NCBI RefSeq assembly: GCF_963583255.1 | Contig: NC_084803.1 | Span: forward strand, 26,758,428-26,822,427 | DNA length: 64,000 nucleotides | Direction: 5' to 3' | From: Pyrus communis | Lineage: Eukaryota; Streptophyta; Magnoliopsida; Rosales; Rosaceae | Part shown: positions 44,702 to 56,643 of the stretch, piece by piece | Numbering within the stretch: position 1 is the stretch's first letter | How the letters are laid out: the number at the start of each line of letters is the position of its first letter | The notes under the pieces: model-generated | Seen by the model: only the letters and a program-made list of their open reading frames with translations | Database searches by the model: none | What the model was told of the DNA's origin: nothing | Made by a program: the position numbers and the translations under genes

Positions 44702-45639
44702 TGTAAACACGGAAATTCTGTAACGAATTAAACGAGAACATGTGTACAAAGTAGATTTGTATTGATGAATTTATAGGGTTACAATCTCTATTTACAATTT
44801 TCCTCTTATTTAGTCTTCAAATTTGATGTAGATGGTGTAGATTGTTGATCCAAGGGTCGCGATGACTTGATCTCGGACGAACGATTAAATGGTTACTTCA
44901 AGTTTTGAGCTTGAAACAATGCATGGATATTCTTCACCACAGGTTTTGGGATGTGGCAAAGATAGAGTTGATGTAGGACTTTGCTGATTCAAGGGTCTTG
45001 ATGACTTGATCTTGAATCGAACATCATTACAAGTTTTGAGCTTGCAACAAAGTCTTGAAGGAATTGGCATAAGTGCTTGTTGATTTCTTCAAGGGAATGC
45101 TTTGGCTTTGGTTAAAAGAAAGGTTCGGCTTTGGTTGTGTGTTCTTTGAAGAAAACTTTGGCAGCATATTAGTGTTCAAAGATTTGGCAGAGGTTCTTCT
45201 CAATTTGAGAATTTCAGCCTTGAATGTAGAAAATTGTCGACCTTATGCTTGTCTTGGGACCTTATATATATAGACTTCTCAAGGCTTGCCTTTAGATGGA
45301 CTTGGCTTTGATTTGTGTCTTGATTTATCCATGGGAGAATTTGGGCATCTTTTGTGTCTTAATTTCAGCCACTTTCCCTTGCTTGGCTAAAATCTATAGG
45401 GCTTGTTGCCTATTTTGTGAAGGTGCTTTAGCTTTCTTTCTAGTTTCTAAGAGATTTTGGACTCCTTGCTAATTTTAAGAGATATTTTCTCACTTTTGCC
45501 GAATTTTAGGAAGGTTTTGTATTTCCTTTGCTTGATTTGTGCCTCATGTCATTTATGACTTGTCTATTTGTGATGAGTCATATGCCACGTAGAGCTTTGT
45601 GATGCATCATTTGTATGCAACAAAATTTACATGTTTACA
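44702..45639 (-). repeat. Y 5' LTR
   Basis: TGTAAACACGGAAATTCTG to TTTACATGTTTACA on the plus strand. On the minus strand it is followed by AATTTGGCATGCCCGGTGAG, the probable PBS region, which is not the initiator-tRNA type used by copia-1, Z and Cassandra. Confidence 0.85.
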
Positions 45640-45644
45640 AGGCT

Positions 45645-46715
45645 AAACAAACTTGGAGACCAATTTTATCCCTACAAGAAAGAGAGAAAAGGTTAAAGGA
45701 AATTGTAAATCCCTCCCTTAGTTTCCTTCTTTTCTTGCCCCTCCGAAGAGTTGATCGTCAACATTTTTTTTCTTCTTTGTGCCGCACCAAGGTAAGAAAA
45801 AATTAATTTTATTTCTTTGTTATTTTTCTAGAGCCCTTGGGCTCAATGGAATGGCTCAGCGAAGGCCAAGGATGGTGTCGGGGCAGCCACAGGTTGCTGT
45901 CCAAATGGGCAACTCGGAGAGCTGCTGCAAGTGGTGTAACACAGCTAGCTAACATGGGCTAAGAGCTTGGCTTGGCTTAGACAGAAGAAAATGACGCGTT
46001 GGGCGCAAAGCTTAAGTTAGCATAATCGAGGCTGCGAAAAAGGCACATGGCTTAGCTAGTTAGTTGGCCTGCTTGTTTAACCTTCAGTTGAGAAGAAGTC
46101 TTTTTGCTACTGGTGGAATTATGTTGTTAAAGAGGCGTAACCCTTCTGCTGCTACCACGTCTGTGCTACTTGCCATGAATGAGAGAATTACTCAAGTTTG
46201 ATGTCACAACTGACGTAGATGGTGCAGTTGAGGATAAAGCTACCAAGATCGAAGTTGTTGAAAATGAAGCAGCTACTGAAGGCGAGATAGCCTGTTAGAG
46301 GCTAGGTGGCTCTTGGATAGCCTAAAGTCATCCAAGTTGTTGGTAGCCTTCGTGCAGGTTTATCAATTTGATAGGAATTTAATAAATTGTTTTCTTCGCT
46401 TTACTCCATCTTCATTTTTCTTGAAACTTTGCTTGCTTGAAGCGTCTTGCAAAATTTTTTTCCCTAGAATCGTCAGTTGGGCATGCAAACGATTCCATGT
46501 AGTCACTATGGTCATGAGCTTTGGCTTCTTGAGCATCGAGTTGATGAGCTAGTCATAAGCTACTGCCCTTTGACCATGTGTTGCTTAGCTGTTCTTCGAA
46601 TCTTCGATCATTTGAGCTACGTGACCTACATCACAACATGATAAAGATCTGTGGGACATGAAAATTTTAACTATTCACATCAAAAGTGTGTAGTTGTGTG
46701 AAAATTCATGAGTAT
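45645..46715. other. Interior of element W, decayed
   Basis: Continues the sequence interrupted by Y at 25079. It includes G-rich stretches on the plus strand (ATGGCTCAGCGAAGGCCAAG) and a helical-looking piece around 46200-46330 that could be a decayed antisense ORF like that of Y, but stops prevent a firm call. Confidence 0.4.
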
Positions 46716-47147
46716 CGAGGAATTATTTTACACACTTATGTTGGAGAGCAAAACTAGATAGGTGTCAGAGAATTAGTTTACCCTCTTGCGCAGGAAAACA
46801 GACCCAGATGGATGTCGGGGAATTAGTTTACCCTCTCACGCTGGAGAACTTACAAGATGGGTGCTGGGGAATTAGTTTACCCTCTCGCACTGGAGAGTAA
46901 ACCCAGATGGGTGTCGAGGAATTAGTTTGCCCTTTCGCATTGGTGAGCTTACCCAGATGTGTGTTGAGGAATTATTTTACCTTCTCACACTAAAGAGTTT
47001 ACCCAGATGGTGATTAGTTTATCCTCTCGTGCTGAAGAGTAGACCCAAATGGGTGTCAGGGAATTAGTTTACCCTCTCGCACTGGAGAGAATACCCAAAT
47101 AGATGACAGGGGATTGGTTAGCCCTCTCGCACTGGAGAGCATGGAAG
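46716..47147. repeat. 50-bp tandem repeat, about nine units
   Basis: Units follow GGGAATTAGTTTACCCTCTC + GCACTGGAGAGTAAACCCAG + ATGGGTGTCG, with 46-51 bases each and 60-95% similarity by eye. It sits next to an LTR of W, so it is probably its untranslated-region array. Confidence 0.85.
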
Positions 47148-47218
47148 TTGATGTGAGTACAATTGAGGAAAGTTGCACTACTAGGTTGCTGGACAACTAA
47201 AATAATCTTCAGCTTGTA

Positions 47219-47712
47219 TGAGTGTTTAGGGCTTGTATGCGTAGCAAAAACTTAACAAAATCTGGTGGAGATGGAGGTATTTGTAAAAGGATGTGGCTGG
47301 CCACAGGGTGAAGGTTTTGCCTGCACATGGTAGCATCATATTGGCCAAGGTGTGTCATTTGTTGGATGAATGAGGAAATAATATCCCCAAGATAATAATT
47401 AGGAGAAATGGTGGAAGTATCCCTAATTGATTGTGGTAGGGATTCCTTAATTGTTTGAGTTGTTCTTCAATCATAAATGTATTAAAGATAGGATTTGGTA
47501 ATTAATCATATATTTAATGCCTTAACTTTTCCATGCCACAAGCAAGGGATCCTTGAGCAGTCGTAGTCAGTTGCTTGGACCTTCAGGGATGCTGAGATGC
47601 GCGTGGGAGTACATAAGAGTCATGCCCATTTAATGAGGGAAACCTCGCCTTTCTTGAGAAAAACGTCCATGTGTAGTCTTCTGAATTTTTGGATCATTTT
47701 TTGGCTCCACAG
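47219..47712 (-). repeat. Gypsy element W, second LTR (partial)
   Basis: On the minus strand it starts TGTGGAGCCAAAAAATGATC and matches 24385-24892. Similarity stops at about 47219, so the 3' part of this LTR copy is lost or replaced. It directly adjoins the integrase relic V. Confidence 0.65.
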
Positions 47713-48420
47713 GGATCTTTGAGAATGGTATCAACCGCATAAACAAAAGTTGTACCTCCTATCTAAACTGAAGGTGGTGGATGCCCATACAACGCCTAAT
47801 AAGGCGCCATTTGAATTGTGCCCTGGACAGTGGTCTGATAACACCATTCGGCCCATGGGAGCCAGTAAAGCCACGAAGATGGTTTGTCTGCCACATAGCA
47901 ACGCAGGTAGTGCTCCACTGTGTGGTTAAGAACTTCGGATTGCCTATCAGTTTGGGGGTGGTAAGCTACTAAGCTAAGCTATGCCATAATTTGGTACCTT
48001 GTGCAACAAAGAAAGAAGTCCATAAATTACTCATGAATACCGGATCACAATCACTTACAATGGTTTTAGGCATACTCTGCAAGTGATAAATTTCTAGGAT
48101 AACAATCTCAGCTACCTTGGCGGTTGTGAATGTATGCGTGAGAGGAATGAAATACTCATATGTGGACAAGCAATCCACAACCACCAACAGGGAGTTTTCT
48201 CCTTGTGCCTTTAGAAGATCTTCCACAAAGTCCATGGGAATATCTTTTCAAATGTCAGAAGGAATTGGAAGTGGTTGAATGAGCCCCGGTGGTTTAGTGA
48301 CTTCATAGTTTTGTCATTGTCATATACCACACATCGCCACAAATTTCTTCAAAGACTTTCTTAAGTCTGGGCCAATTGAAACTTGTCTTGATTTGAATGT
48401 AGGTTTGAAGTACCCTGGAA
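47713..48420 (-). pseudogene. Ty3/gypsy integrase fragment 'V' (chromovirus type)
   Basis: On the minus strand the frame reads MDFVEDLLKAQGENSLLVVV then DCLSTYEYFIPLTH, MPKTIVSDCDPVFMSNLWTS and FFVAQGTKL. After a frameshift it gives AYHPQTDRQSEVLNHTVEHY, LRCYVADKPSSWLYWLPWAE and MAPY*ALYGHPPPS. The three catalytic acids (VVD, VSD and the E of QSEV) can be recognised, but Arg/Asp positions are changed and stops occur. It is truncated on the left where W begins. Confidence 0.85.
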
Positions 48421-51284
48421 CCAAAAAAAATAAAAAATTATATTAAGACTACTGGATATTAAAAGGATAATTTTATTTGAACCCATATAATATCTTTTTA
48501 CACCCAACTTACTCTCTACACCCATTTTATTTTCAATTAAGTTATTAATATCTCTTGTAACCCTAGTTTACTATCTAAACTACCTTCACAAACTCAATTT
48601 AATATGCAAATTTATTTTTACACCCATTTATAAAAAAAAACTCAAAATCAAAACATATGTTCTCTCGTATGACATTCTATCCTTCCGACCGGTCTGTCGT
48701 CTTCCCTTTTAATTCTTCATGATTTAACAGAAATTGATATCGAAATTAATAATAATTAGTCAGTATTAATTTATCGTTTAGGTTTATAGAAGGATGGCAT
48801 AAATCCATCCTTTATGCAATTACCATGTTGGAAAAGCTTGATAACACCCTATTTGCTCGCTTTTTGATGCTTTTATGAGCAATTTGGGCGCAAGAAATTC
48901 AAGGCTATGAAACAGAAAGATCGTGTAGCCCAACTTAACTTGTGAGTCATTATAGCTATTGGACTAGTTAGTTTCTTGTAGGTTTAACTCCTACTACGGT
49001 AGGACGAATGAATATATGTAGAAGTCGTGGAAATGCAACCGAAATTAGCGGTTTGAATCTAGTGCCACTGCGATAAGGCTACTAGATTGAATCATCCATA
49101 ATGAAACCATCCATTTGCTTCACATTTTTTGCTGACCACAACCAGCTCTTAGTTAAAATGAGTTCATTCGTTTATATATGGAACGAACTACAGCTTTAGA
49201 CAGGCAAATTTACAACACAATATAGGGCATGATAAAACTTCTTATTTGGCCCACTAGACTTCAATGGTTCATTTGTTTATATAAATCAATTCATAACTTA
49301 GTTGAAGGATCCAAAACTTCAAAGTTACCATCTATTCGTAAAAAAAAAAGCTTGCTCTTGTCTTAGGGTGTTAGCCAAATAGAAAGTTCAAAAATGATTG
49401 CTTTATGGTAAATTTTAATGATTGAGTGTGGATTTATTGATAAATTTTAGTTTTATTATTAATTTCATTTTGTACTTGATGATAATTATACAATAGAATA
49501 AAAAAGACAATTCATATTTAAAGTTTAAATTTGATGTAGAAGGAGGTTACATGGGTTCAAATAAAATTTCTCCTATTAAATTTCTACATCCCCGATGCAA
49601 TAAATCTATTCTATGGAGTTCCCCCAAAAATTTACTTATCTTATTATTAATCAAGAATTTCATATAGCTAGAACGACCCTCACAAATTACAAATACTAAT
49701 TTGTTAAGAATTAATCGGATTGAAGCTATAGCGTCGTCATTCCACTTAAAAAACCGTTCTTTTTCAACAAGTCTGTCAACAGTTCAGCAATTATACCAAA
49801 ACTTTTCGCAATGCAACAGTAGTATCCGGAAAGCCCAAAAATCCCCATAGACCTTTAATTGTCGTCGGCTGCGACCACGGGAGAGAGAAGAGGAAGGGGG
49901 GAAGAGAGGTTGGAGGTGGCGGCGTAAGGGAGTGAGGGAGGCACACGGTAGGGATGGGGTTGGGTTTTGCCAACCCTAATTAATCTAAGTTAATCACAAA
50001 GAATTCCTAATTAATCTAATTTTTAATTTTGAAACCTTTATTTAGTTATTTATTTTTCTTTTAACAGTCGACAGGTTTACACGAGAGTGACACATGGATA
50101 ACCTGTTTCGACACGATAGAAAAAAATTATTTTCATGATTTTAATTTTTTAAACTACTAAAAAAAACTTACTATAAAATACAATAGATATAATGAATATG
50201 TATATATTGTTTATTAATTATTATTCTATAAAAATTTAAGTTTTATTTATTTATTTATTTTTATAGTATATTATAGGCAAAGATTGAGATTAAAAATCAT
50301 AAAACACATTAAAAATAAAAATATCAAGTAATTTAAAAATACCAAACACATTACAAAATTATAATAATTAATTTACATATGCGAAAATTATGAAAAAAAT
50401 ATGAAAACGATCGTCGTTACATCCTTTATGCTTTGAGGATGGGTATATGATAGTTTGAATTTTTAAAACCATACAAACTCTCATGAATAGTATTTTTAAG
50501 GGAGTTCAAAATAAACAAAATTCATAATCATTAATGTATAACTCTGAAAGATGTAAAAACATAATAAACGTTCATAATTGCATCCTCAACGCTTAGATGA
50601 TGGTTACATGGTCTTTTAGATTTTTAAAACCCTCCAAATCTCATGAATAGTGTTTCTTATTTGAGTGCAAAATTAATAATAATTATTGTAGAAGTGTGAA
50701 AAATGTAATCATTCGTAATGAAAAACTTTACAACTTTTATGAAGGGGTCAACTCCGAAATTTAGTATATATATACTAATTTAGTATTATGTTTTAAATTT
50801 TTTTTTGGGTCGAATTATGTTTTTTATTTTCATTTTTATTGATTTAAAATATATTTTTCTTAACAGGTAACGGGTCGGGTCATATTACCTGATAATATTA
50901 ACAGGTTAATTTCGGGTCGGGTCATATTACCCGTTTACTTTAATAGGTATTACATGACACGACCCGTTAAGCTATTGGGTATGACACAAAAACGACACGA
51001 ACACGAGAAACACGACACGAATGCCAAGTTAGGGATAATTCGAGTTTTAAGGGATTAAGTGAAACATTGTAAGTCTTATAGGGTAAAATGAGAACAAGTT
51101 TGAGTTTCAGGAGGCAGCCGTGGATAAGCTTACCTATTAAATAGAACAACTATAATTTAAGATCTTTTAGTTACCAATTCTAACAAAACTTTTAGCTAAA
51201 TACCATATTTTTAGTTTTTATTTTTTTTGAAAAACAATAGGATAATCTATACCAAACTCATCTAAACTAGGGGAGAGATATCCA
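48421..51284. other. AT-rich transposon-derived DNA, no gene recognised
   Basis: Contains a two-unit direct repeat (50411-50700) and, at 50870-51010, GGGTCGGGTCATATTACCCG-type sequence with ACACGACCCGTTAA, typical of the edges of a common plant transposon. The ORFs at 49791 and 50967 look like chance frames. Nothing else could be supported. Confidence 0.45.
50411..50700. repeat. ~145-150-bp direct repeat, two diverged units
   Basis: Unit 1 has GATCGTCGTTACATCCTTTA, ATTTTTAAAACCATACAAAC and TCATGAATAGTATTT. Unit 2 has CATAATTGCATCCTCAACGC, ATTTTTAAAACCCTCCAAAT and TCATGAATAGTGTTT in the same order and spacing. Confidence 0.65.
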
Positions 51285-51350
51285 AACACGGACCTCAGGT
51301 GTAAGGGCAAATGCTCTTAATCAACTGAGCAACAAACCACTTACTAGTTG
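51285..51350 (-). repeat. tRNA-derived SINE-like head
   Basis: On the minus strand GTTTGTTGCTCAGTTGATTA + AGAGCATTTGCCC resembles a tRNA 5' half with a pol III A box. ACCTGAGGTCCGTGTTTGGA resembles the anticodon-arm and B-box side, although the B box is degenerate. The downstream part ends in an A-rich run (near 51215-51235). Too diverged for a tRNA gene. Confidence 0.4.
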
Positions 51351-51579
51351 AAAAATCAACCAAAACAATTCTATAAATGCTACTATAATTTAGGTGGCTC
51401 TCTAAAAATTTCATTTTGCATCCCCAAATTTTCTATAATTAAAAAAATAAATTTGTAAAGAGTGTATAATGAGTTTTTAGAGTGTTAATATCAGTTTCCT
51501 AATTTAATATAATTACATAATTGTCCCTCAATCCTAACACGTTTTCCAACAAGCCAACTTTTCCGATGACATGCCAATC

Positions 51580-54500
51580 TGAAGGAAATATTTGTGAAAC
51601 TAGTTCATTTAAGAAACATCTATGCATGCAATTAACAATTAAAAGGCGGAATCATGCTTGTATGCACTCAAAAACAAAACTTTACCCATGAAATTCAAGG
51701 CCTAGTGAGTGTGGTGAATCAAGACACAACTCAAGAACAAAGTGAGTTGATAAATATTATACCTTTGTTGATTCCTCTATGCATAAACAAAGGTTAATCA
51801 CCCAAGAGATAGGTGCCTTCATTCCTTACTTCTTAGCTCCATAAATTTCTTGGATGAGGATGGTAGAATGGATTCTCCAAGTTCCCAAAATAGAGAACCT
51901 CTAAGTCTCCACACCAAGAAGAGCATTGATGAAGAGATGAGTGACCTAGAGGAAGGAAGATTGCTAGCTAAATTCCTCTAGGGTGGCCGGCCTTCATTAG
52001 AGAAGAGAGAGCTCTGTGTTCTCTTTTCTTCCCTTAGAAAACCCTAAGGATGAAATGGCTATAAAGTTGCCTTTATACCACCTCACAATGGAGTGGCAAA
52101 CTTGAAATTAAGTCAAGTTCACTATCCCTCTCTATATGTGATAGGAGCATATTCATGCGACTTAAATGGCTTGTTCTCGTACATTTACGTTATGTTTCTT
52201 TAGTTATTTTAGTCCTTTATGCTTCTTTCGTGTGTTTTTAGGTTCATATGGCTAAGGAAGCAAAAAGATGCATTTTGGAGCATTTTGGAGCAAAATCGGA
52301 CTTGGATTGGATAGCTTATGTTTGGAGCAAAAGGAATGGACGAAATTAAAGACCAAACTATCATAACCACCTATCATCACTTATCATCACCACATATCAT
52401 TCATTTATCACTTATCATAATCATTCATTTATCACTTATCATAATCATTCATTTATCACTTAACATATCATTCATTTATCACTTATCATATCATTCACTT
52501 ATCACTTAACATATCATTCACTTATCACTTATCATAACCATACACTTATCACTTATCATACTCATAATCATCTACACATTTCAACCATTTAAACACATGC
52601 ATTTCAACTCACATGCACACCCACCTCTTTCCACCTAATCCACATGCTTTCACAACCTAAAACACATGCACATTCACCCTAAATCAATCACATACACAAC
52701 CTACCATCATTTCTCCCCCCTTTGCCGTGCATTGCACATCAACACATTCCAGCTTTTCTCCTTCTCTTTGCAGCCACACTTCCACATGCATTCCCTCTTT
52801 TCCTAGCTGTTTTTCCATCATTATTTCAACCTAACATTCACCCACATGCACCCTTTAAACAAACCCAAACATGCAGCCACATATTCCACCCTTTGCCGTG
52901 CAAAACATCTCCATTTCAGCACACTCCACATGCAATTCCAGCTTTCCAACCTAGCCACATTCACATGCATTCACTCATAATCATTCACCAAACTTGCAGC
53001 CACATTTCCACCTATTCCTAGCTGTCATGTTCCCTCTCATTTACCTATAAATAAGCATGCATTGCAGCCAAAATTCATTCATTCCATTCACAACACAACA
53101 CACAACACAAAACTGCCCATTCTATGCCGTGCATCCTCTTCCATTTTCTGCAGTTTTTCTCCTCCATTGCTTCCATCTCCAACCACTCCCCACTCCATTC
53201 CACATACACCTAAAGCCCTAAACATCTCCTTAGACCTTGTGCTACAACAACGAGGAAGAGAAGAGTGCCTAAACGTTCATACAATTCAAGTTTGAGTTGT
53301 TAGAATGTTTAGGTGTTTCTTTGATTTCAATGTTTAAATTCAATTCTCTTTGTTTTGTACGTATGAGGAATGAAAGAGAAGAGTGCCTAAACGTTCATAC
53401 AATTCAAGTTTAAGTTGTTGGAATGTTTAGGTGTTTCTTTGATTTCAAAGTTATGAGGAACTAAACCCCCTTTAGCTAGGGGGTGATTCGAAACTATGTT
53501 TATATTTGCAATATGAATTGATTAACTTTCGTTGGAATTTCATAAGTCGTTGATTCAATTTGTTTAACCGTTTGATTGATAACTTATTTATGTATGTTTA
53601 TTAAGAATACGCGCTTAATTTTCATGCATGAATATGACGCTAGAATATAAGTGAGTTTCACCTAATCGTTATGAACTTATATTCACAAGTAGTGGAGGTT
53701 GCTTATAAACAATCGCGTTAAATGAATTCTTGGCACTAGTTTCATGCTCATCATAGTAACGAATGCCTCGTCAACACTTATAGTTTTCATAATGCTTAAT
53801 GATCTTTGATTGTATCTTTATTGTGCTGTTCACGTAAAGGACTTTTGGAGAATGTTGTGAATTGCGTTGCGCAAACCCATCCAATTCATTAACTTAAGGA
53901 AAACTTGACGGTTAATTTAAGCGGACCTAATTGACCCGGGGCGTTGAGTTTCATAATTTATCGAAAGACCAACTGAGAATCAATCTTGTATGCAAGTGTA
54001 ACATGTGTGGAGAAGAACCCCTTGGCTATTCCATCATCCATATTTTCATCACATTCATATTTACGTTTTGCCTTTAATTACAATTTGTCCATTTAATATA
54101 ATCTCGTCCAAACACAATCCCCCCTTTACTTTATTGTTCAATTTAATTAGAAATCAATTTAGTTTGTGTTTTTAAAATATGGTTTAGTTTGGTGTCTTAT
54201 ATTGTGTTTTTACGTTTTTGAGTCAAATCCAAGTGATTTTGCAATCCCTCCTAATCCCCGGCCTAGAACGATCCCTACTTACATACTTACTACAAATGAT
54301 AAAAAGAGGGTTAATTTGTGTGCGTATAAATCTCGCATCAATATGCCTGGCCATTAAGGGTTCATTGAGCTTTCAAGCTCTTTGTGTTTTCAAGTTGTCA
54401 TACAACTTGAGTTAATGGGCTTGACATTCAAATCCTATTGGGCCTTGTAGCCCAAAACTAACCTGAGGTCTATAACGAACATATTCATTTGATTAATTAA

Positions 54501-55596
54501 CATATTAATTAATCCTAACCATAAATAATTAAACCATTTAATTATCCTCACTCATCTCTGTTGTTTCTTCAATCTATACCGTACGCGGTGTACGATTCAT
54601 TAGGTTCCTTTTAGCGAGGCAGTGGGCGATTAGAACTCTTCAAATCGATTGTGAATTGAAACTTACTTTCAATTCTCCCTTTAGTGATTACTCACCTTTA
54701 AGGCTTCCAAAAACCATGAGTGACACCTAGCAGTATGTCATGGCTACCCAAGCTAATCAGAAGAGGTGGAGAACCTATTCAGTTTAAGATTACAATGCAA
54801 TACGGTCTCTCTCTAATACAATACTCTTGACCACATTGTTTGGTTTGATAGTTTATTCATGTCTACTATCCAATGTGATTCTCTTACTTATATGATTACC
54901 TTGAATGTAATTTGGAACAACTTCTTAAATCTCATTCATACTCTGGTCAAAGATTCTTAATCATATCATAGAGTATTCTCCCTCAAACGGTTTGAAAGCT
55001 AGAGATCCCTTGTTGCGCTTTCGCTTGCCTCTGTGGCTAAGTGGCTTAACCCCAACTATGCCGTGGACACTCTTTGACAGAGTGACTTTGACATAGTCAA
55101 AGATTAAGGATCTAACCACAAGACAACTATGATGCCTCAAGTTAAAGGACTACTTTGCATTATCCCAACCATGAATTCTCATGTGACATGAGTATGAGAA
55201 CTCCTTGTTGATCGTATTCAGTGGACTCATTCTCTATTGAGCACCTACATGCTTGTCTTGGTGTCAGTCACACCAATGACTCGAGACCAGTCACTATCCC
55301 TAAGAGAAGACATAGCACGTACTGATCTTAACGGACTGTCAATGCCCAATTGGCAATCCTATGATCAGGAACATTTAGGATATGTATACGAAAGATAATG
55401 GTCTCATGAATCTAACTTCTTTATATCACATTCTCCCAATTGCATATTCCTTGGACTTATCATTTAAGTATATAACATTTATATGAGACGGCTTAAAACA
55501 ATAATTTTTTCCCTTTATATTAAATTAGATTAGTTTAACATGTGAAATGTCTGTAAAGTATCATCATATGATTGATTTTAGGGCACATTTTCAACA
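51580..55596 (-). mobile_element. Z-family solo LTR with solo LTR X2 inside
   Basis: On the plus strand it begins TGAAGGAAATATTTGTG and ends GGGCACATTTTCAACA, the reverse complement of the Z LTR. CAATC repeats flank it (51575-51579, 55597-55601). Without X2 (2202 bases plus TSD) it is about 1810 bases, the length of the Z LTRs. It is clearly diverged from the young copies. No internal region is present, so it arose by LTR-LTR recombination. Confidence 0.88.
52139..54340 (+). mobile_element. Solo LTR 'X2' (same family as X1)
   Basis: TGATAGGAGC...CTCGCATCA, 2202 bases, flanked by ATATG (52134-52138, 54341-54345). It has the same organisation as X1: ATCACTTATCAT microsatellite (52350-52560), CACATGCA words, TATA box (CTATAAATAA near 53044), and a ~117-base direct duplication starting at 53254 and 53372. 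Differs from X1 mainly in the repeat-rich 5' third. Confidence 0.85.
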
Positions 55597-55631
55597 CAAT
55601 CAAACTTTTCCAGTCTCAAGGTCACTATTTA

Positions 55632-55711
55632 ATAGTGACCTTTAGAAAAATATGTTAGGTGTTGAATTTAAATAGTGACCTTTAGAAAAATATGTTAGGT
55701 GTTGAATTTTC
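55632..55711. repeat. 40-bp exact-looking tandem duplication
   Basis: AATAGTGACCTTTAGAAAAA + TATGTTAGGTGTTGAATTT occurs twice in succession. A short palindrome GTCACTATTTAATAGTGAC (55620-55640) overlaps its left edge. Confidence 0.8.
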
Positions 55712-56053
55712 TCATAAGTTGTTTAATATATTTGTATACATGGAGAAAAAAAAAAAAAAACAATGAACTTAGATTATTGAAGGTAAATATGTCACTATTG
55801 AACAATGACTTGATTCATTGGTGGCGGATGACAATTTCCAGCATTAGCGTCGATGACTCATGAGATGCAAGGGGGCAGAAAAGTAAATGTACTCATAATT
55901 GTAGCTTAATACAAATAGAATTAGTTGGGCTTAGTAATTTTTCTTAAAATTAGTATTTTTCCTTAATATCTATATAATAAATGGTATAATCTGAATTTGC
56001 TCTAATATTTGTAGTCCAAAGTATGATACAAAATAGTTTTAAAATGACATGTA

Positions 56054-56423
56054 TGTTATAAAAGGATTAAAGTTTGAGAGATAACCTTTTAAGTGGTGGG
56101 TGCAAGGTAGATGTAAAATGCCACACTAAAATTATAGCACAGGCAGAAAATAAAAAGGCAGAGGAGTAGATGATGTTACTGATATTTTTCTCTAGTTTTC
56201 TTTCTTCTTCTTATTTTCTTGTAACTTACAAACATGCGGAGTGCTCTATTTATAGAGCGTCTCCAAACTGATGCAGTTAATGCATCCTGAAATTTAAAAC
56301 GTATCCTCTGACATTACAATTCACTTTCCAATTTCACTTTGCATGGGCATTGAAAACTTTGCCCATGCAGAAGACTTTTGCTTTGTGGGCATTCATTGCC
56401 ATCAGACATTAGACTTTTCAACA
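56054..56423 (-). repeat. copia-2 3' LTR
   Basis: Copy of the right LTR. On the minus strand it is preceded by the polypurine tract CCAAGGGGGAG. Confidence 0.95.
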
Positions 56424-56449
56424 CTCCCCCTTGGATGCCCACATATCAA

Positions 56450-56620
56450 CATGAGTTGCCTCGTTAAAACCTTGCTTGGAAAAACCCAGTGGGAAAAAAC
56501 CATAGCGAAGGAAAAAGAGTACAACTTTTCCTGGATCGTTGATATAGTGTCAAGTATGCTTATGTTGCCTCGTCAAAACCTTGATAAGAAAAACCCAGTG
56601 GGAAAAATCCTAATCGAAGG
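56450..56620. repeat. Two-unit direct repeat in the copia-2 3' untranslated region
   Basis: TTGCCTCGTTAAAACCTTGC and AAACCCAGTGGGAAAAAA recur about 110 bases later as TTGCCTCGTCAAAACCTTGA and AAACCCAGTGGGAAAAAT, each followed by GAAGGAAAAAGAGTACAAC. Confidence 0.8.
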
Positions 56621-56643
56621 AAAAAGAGTACAACAAGCATGTA

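Larger units (their letters stand above)
25080..45639 (-). mobile_element. Tat/Retand-like Ty3/gypsy retrotransposon 'Y', complete outline with nested insertions
   Basis: LTRs of 957 (25080-26036) and 938 bases (44702-45639) with TGTA...TACA ends enclose gag, fragments of pol and an antisense ORF. AGGCT repeats flank the element (25075-25079, 45640-45644). Orientation is minus: 5' LTR on the right, gag at 44635 downward, reverse-transcriptase start at 39083, integrase down to about 28420, then a tandem repeat, the antisense ORF and the 3' LTR. Nested inside are copia-type element Z (29851-38980), a truncated Z-family LTR with solo LTR X1 (39084-42603) and a Cassandra element (43449-44092). 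Protease, most of RT and part of RNase H are deleted, so Y is dead. Confidence 0.85.

Noticed and set aside
46716..47147. CRISPR-like array of 50-bp repeats
   Set aside because: No unique spacers; an LTR-adjacent tandem repeat.
51285..51350. Functional tRNA gene
   Set aside because: A box recognisable but the B box, acceptor stem and anticodon loop are not; kept only as a SINE-like head.
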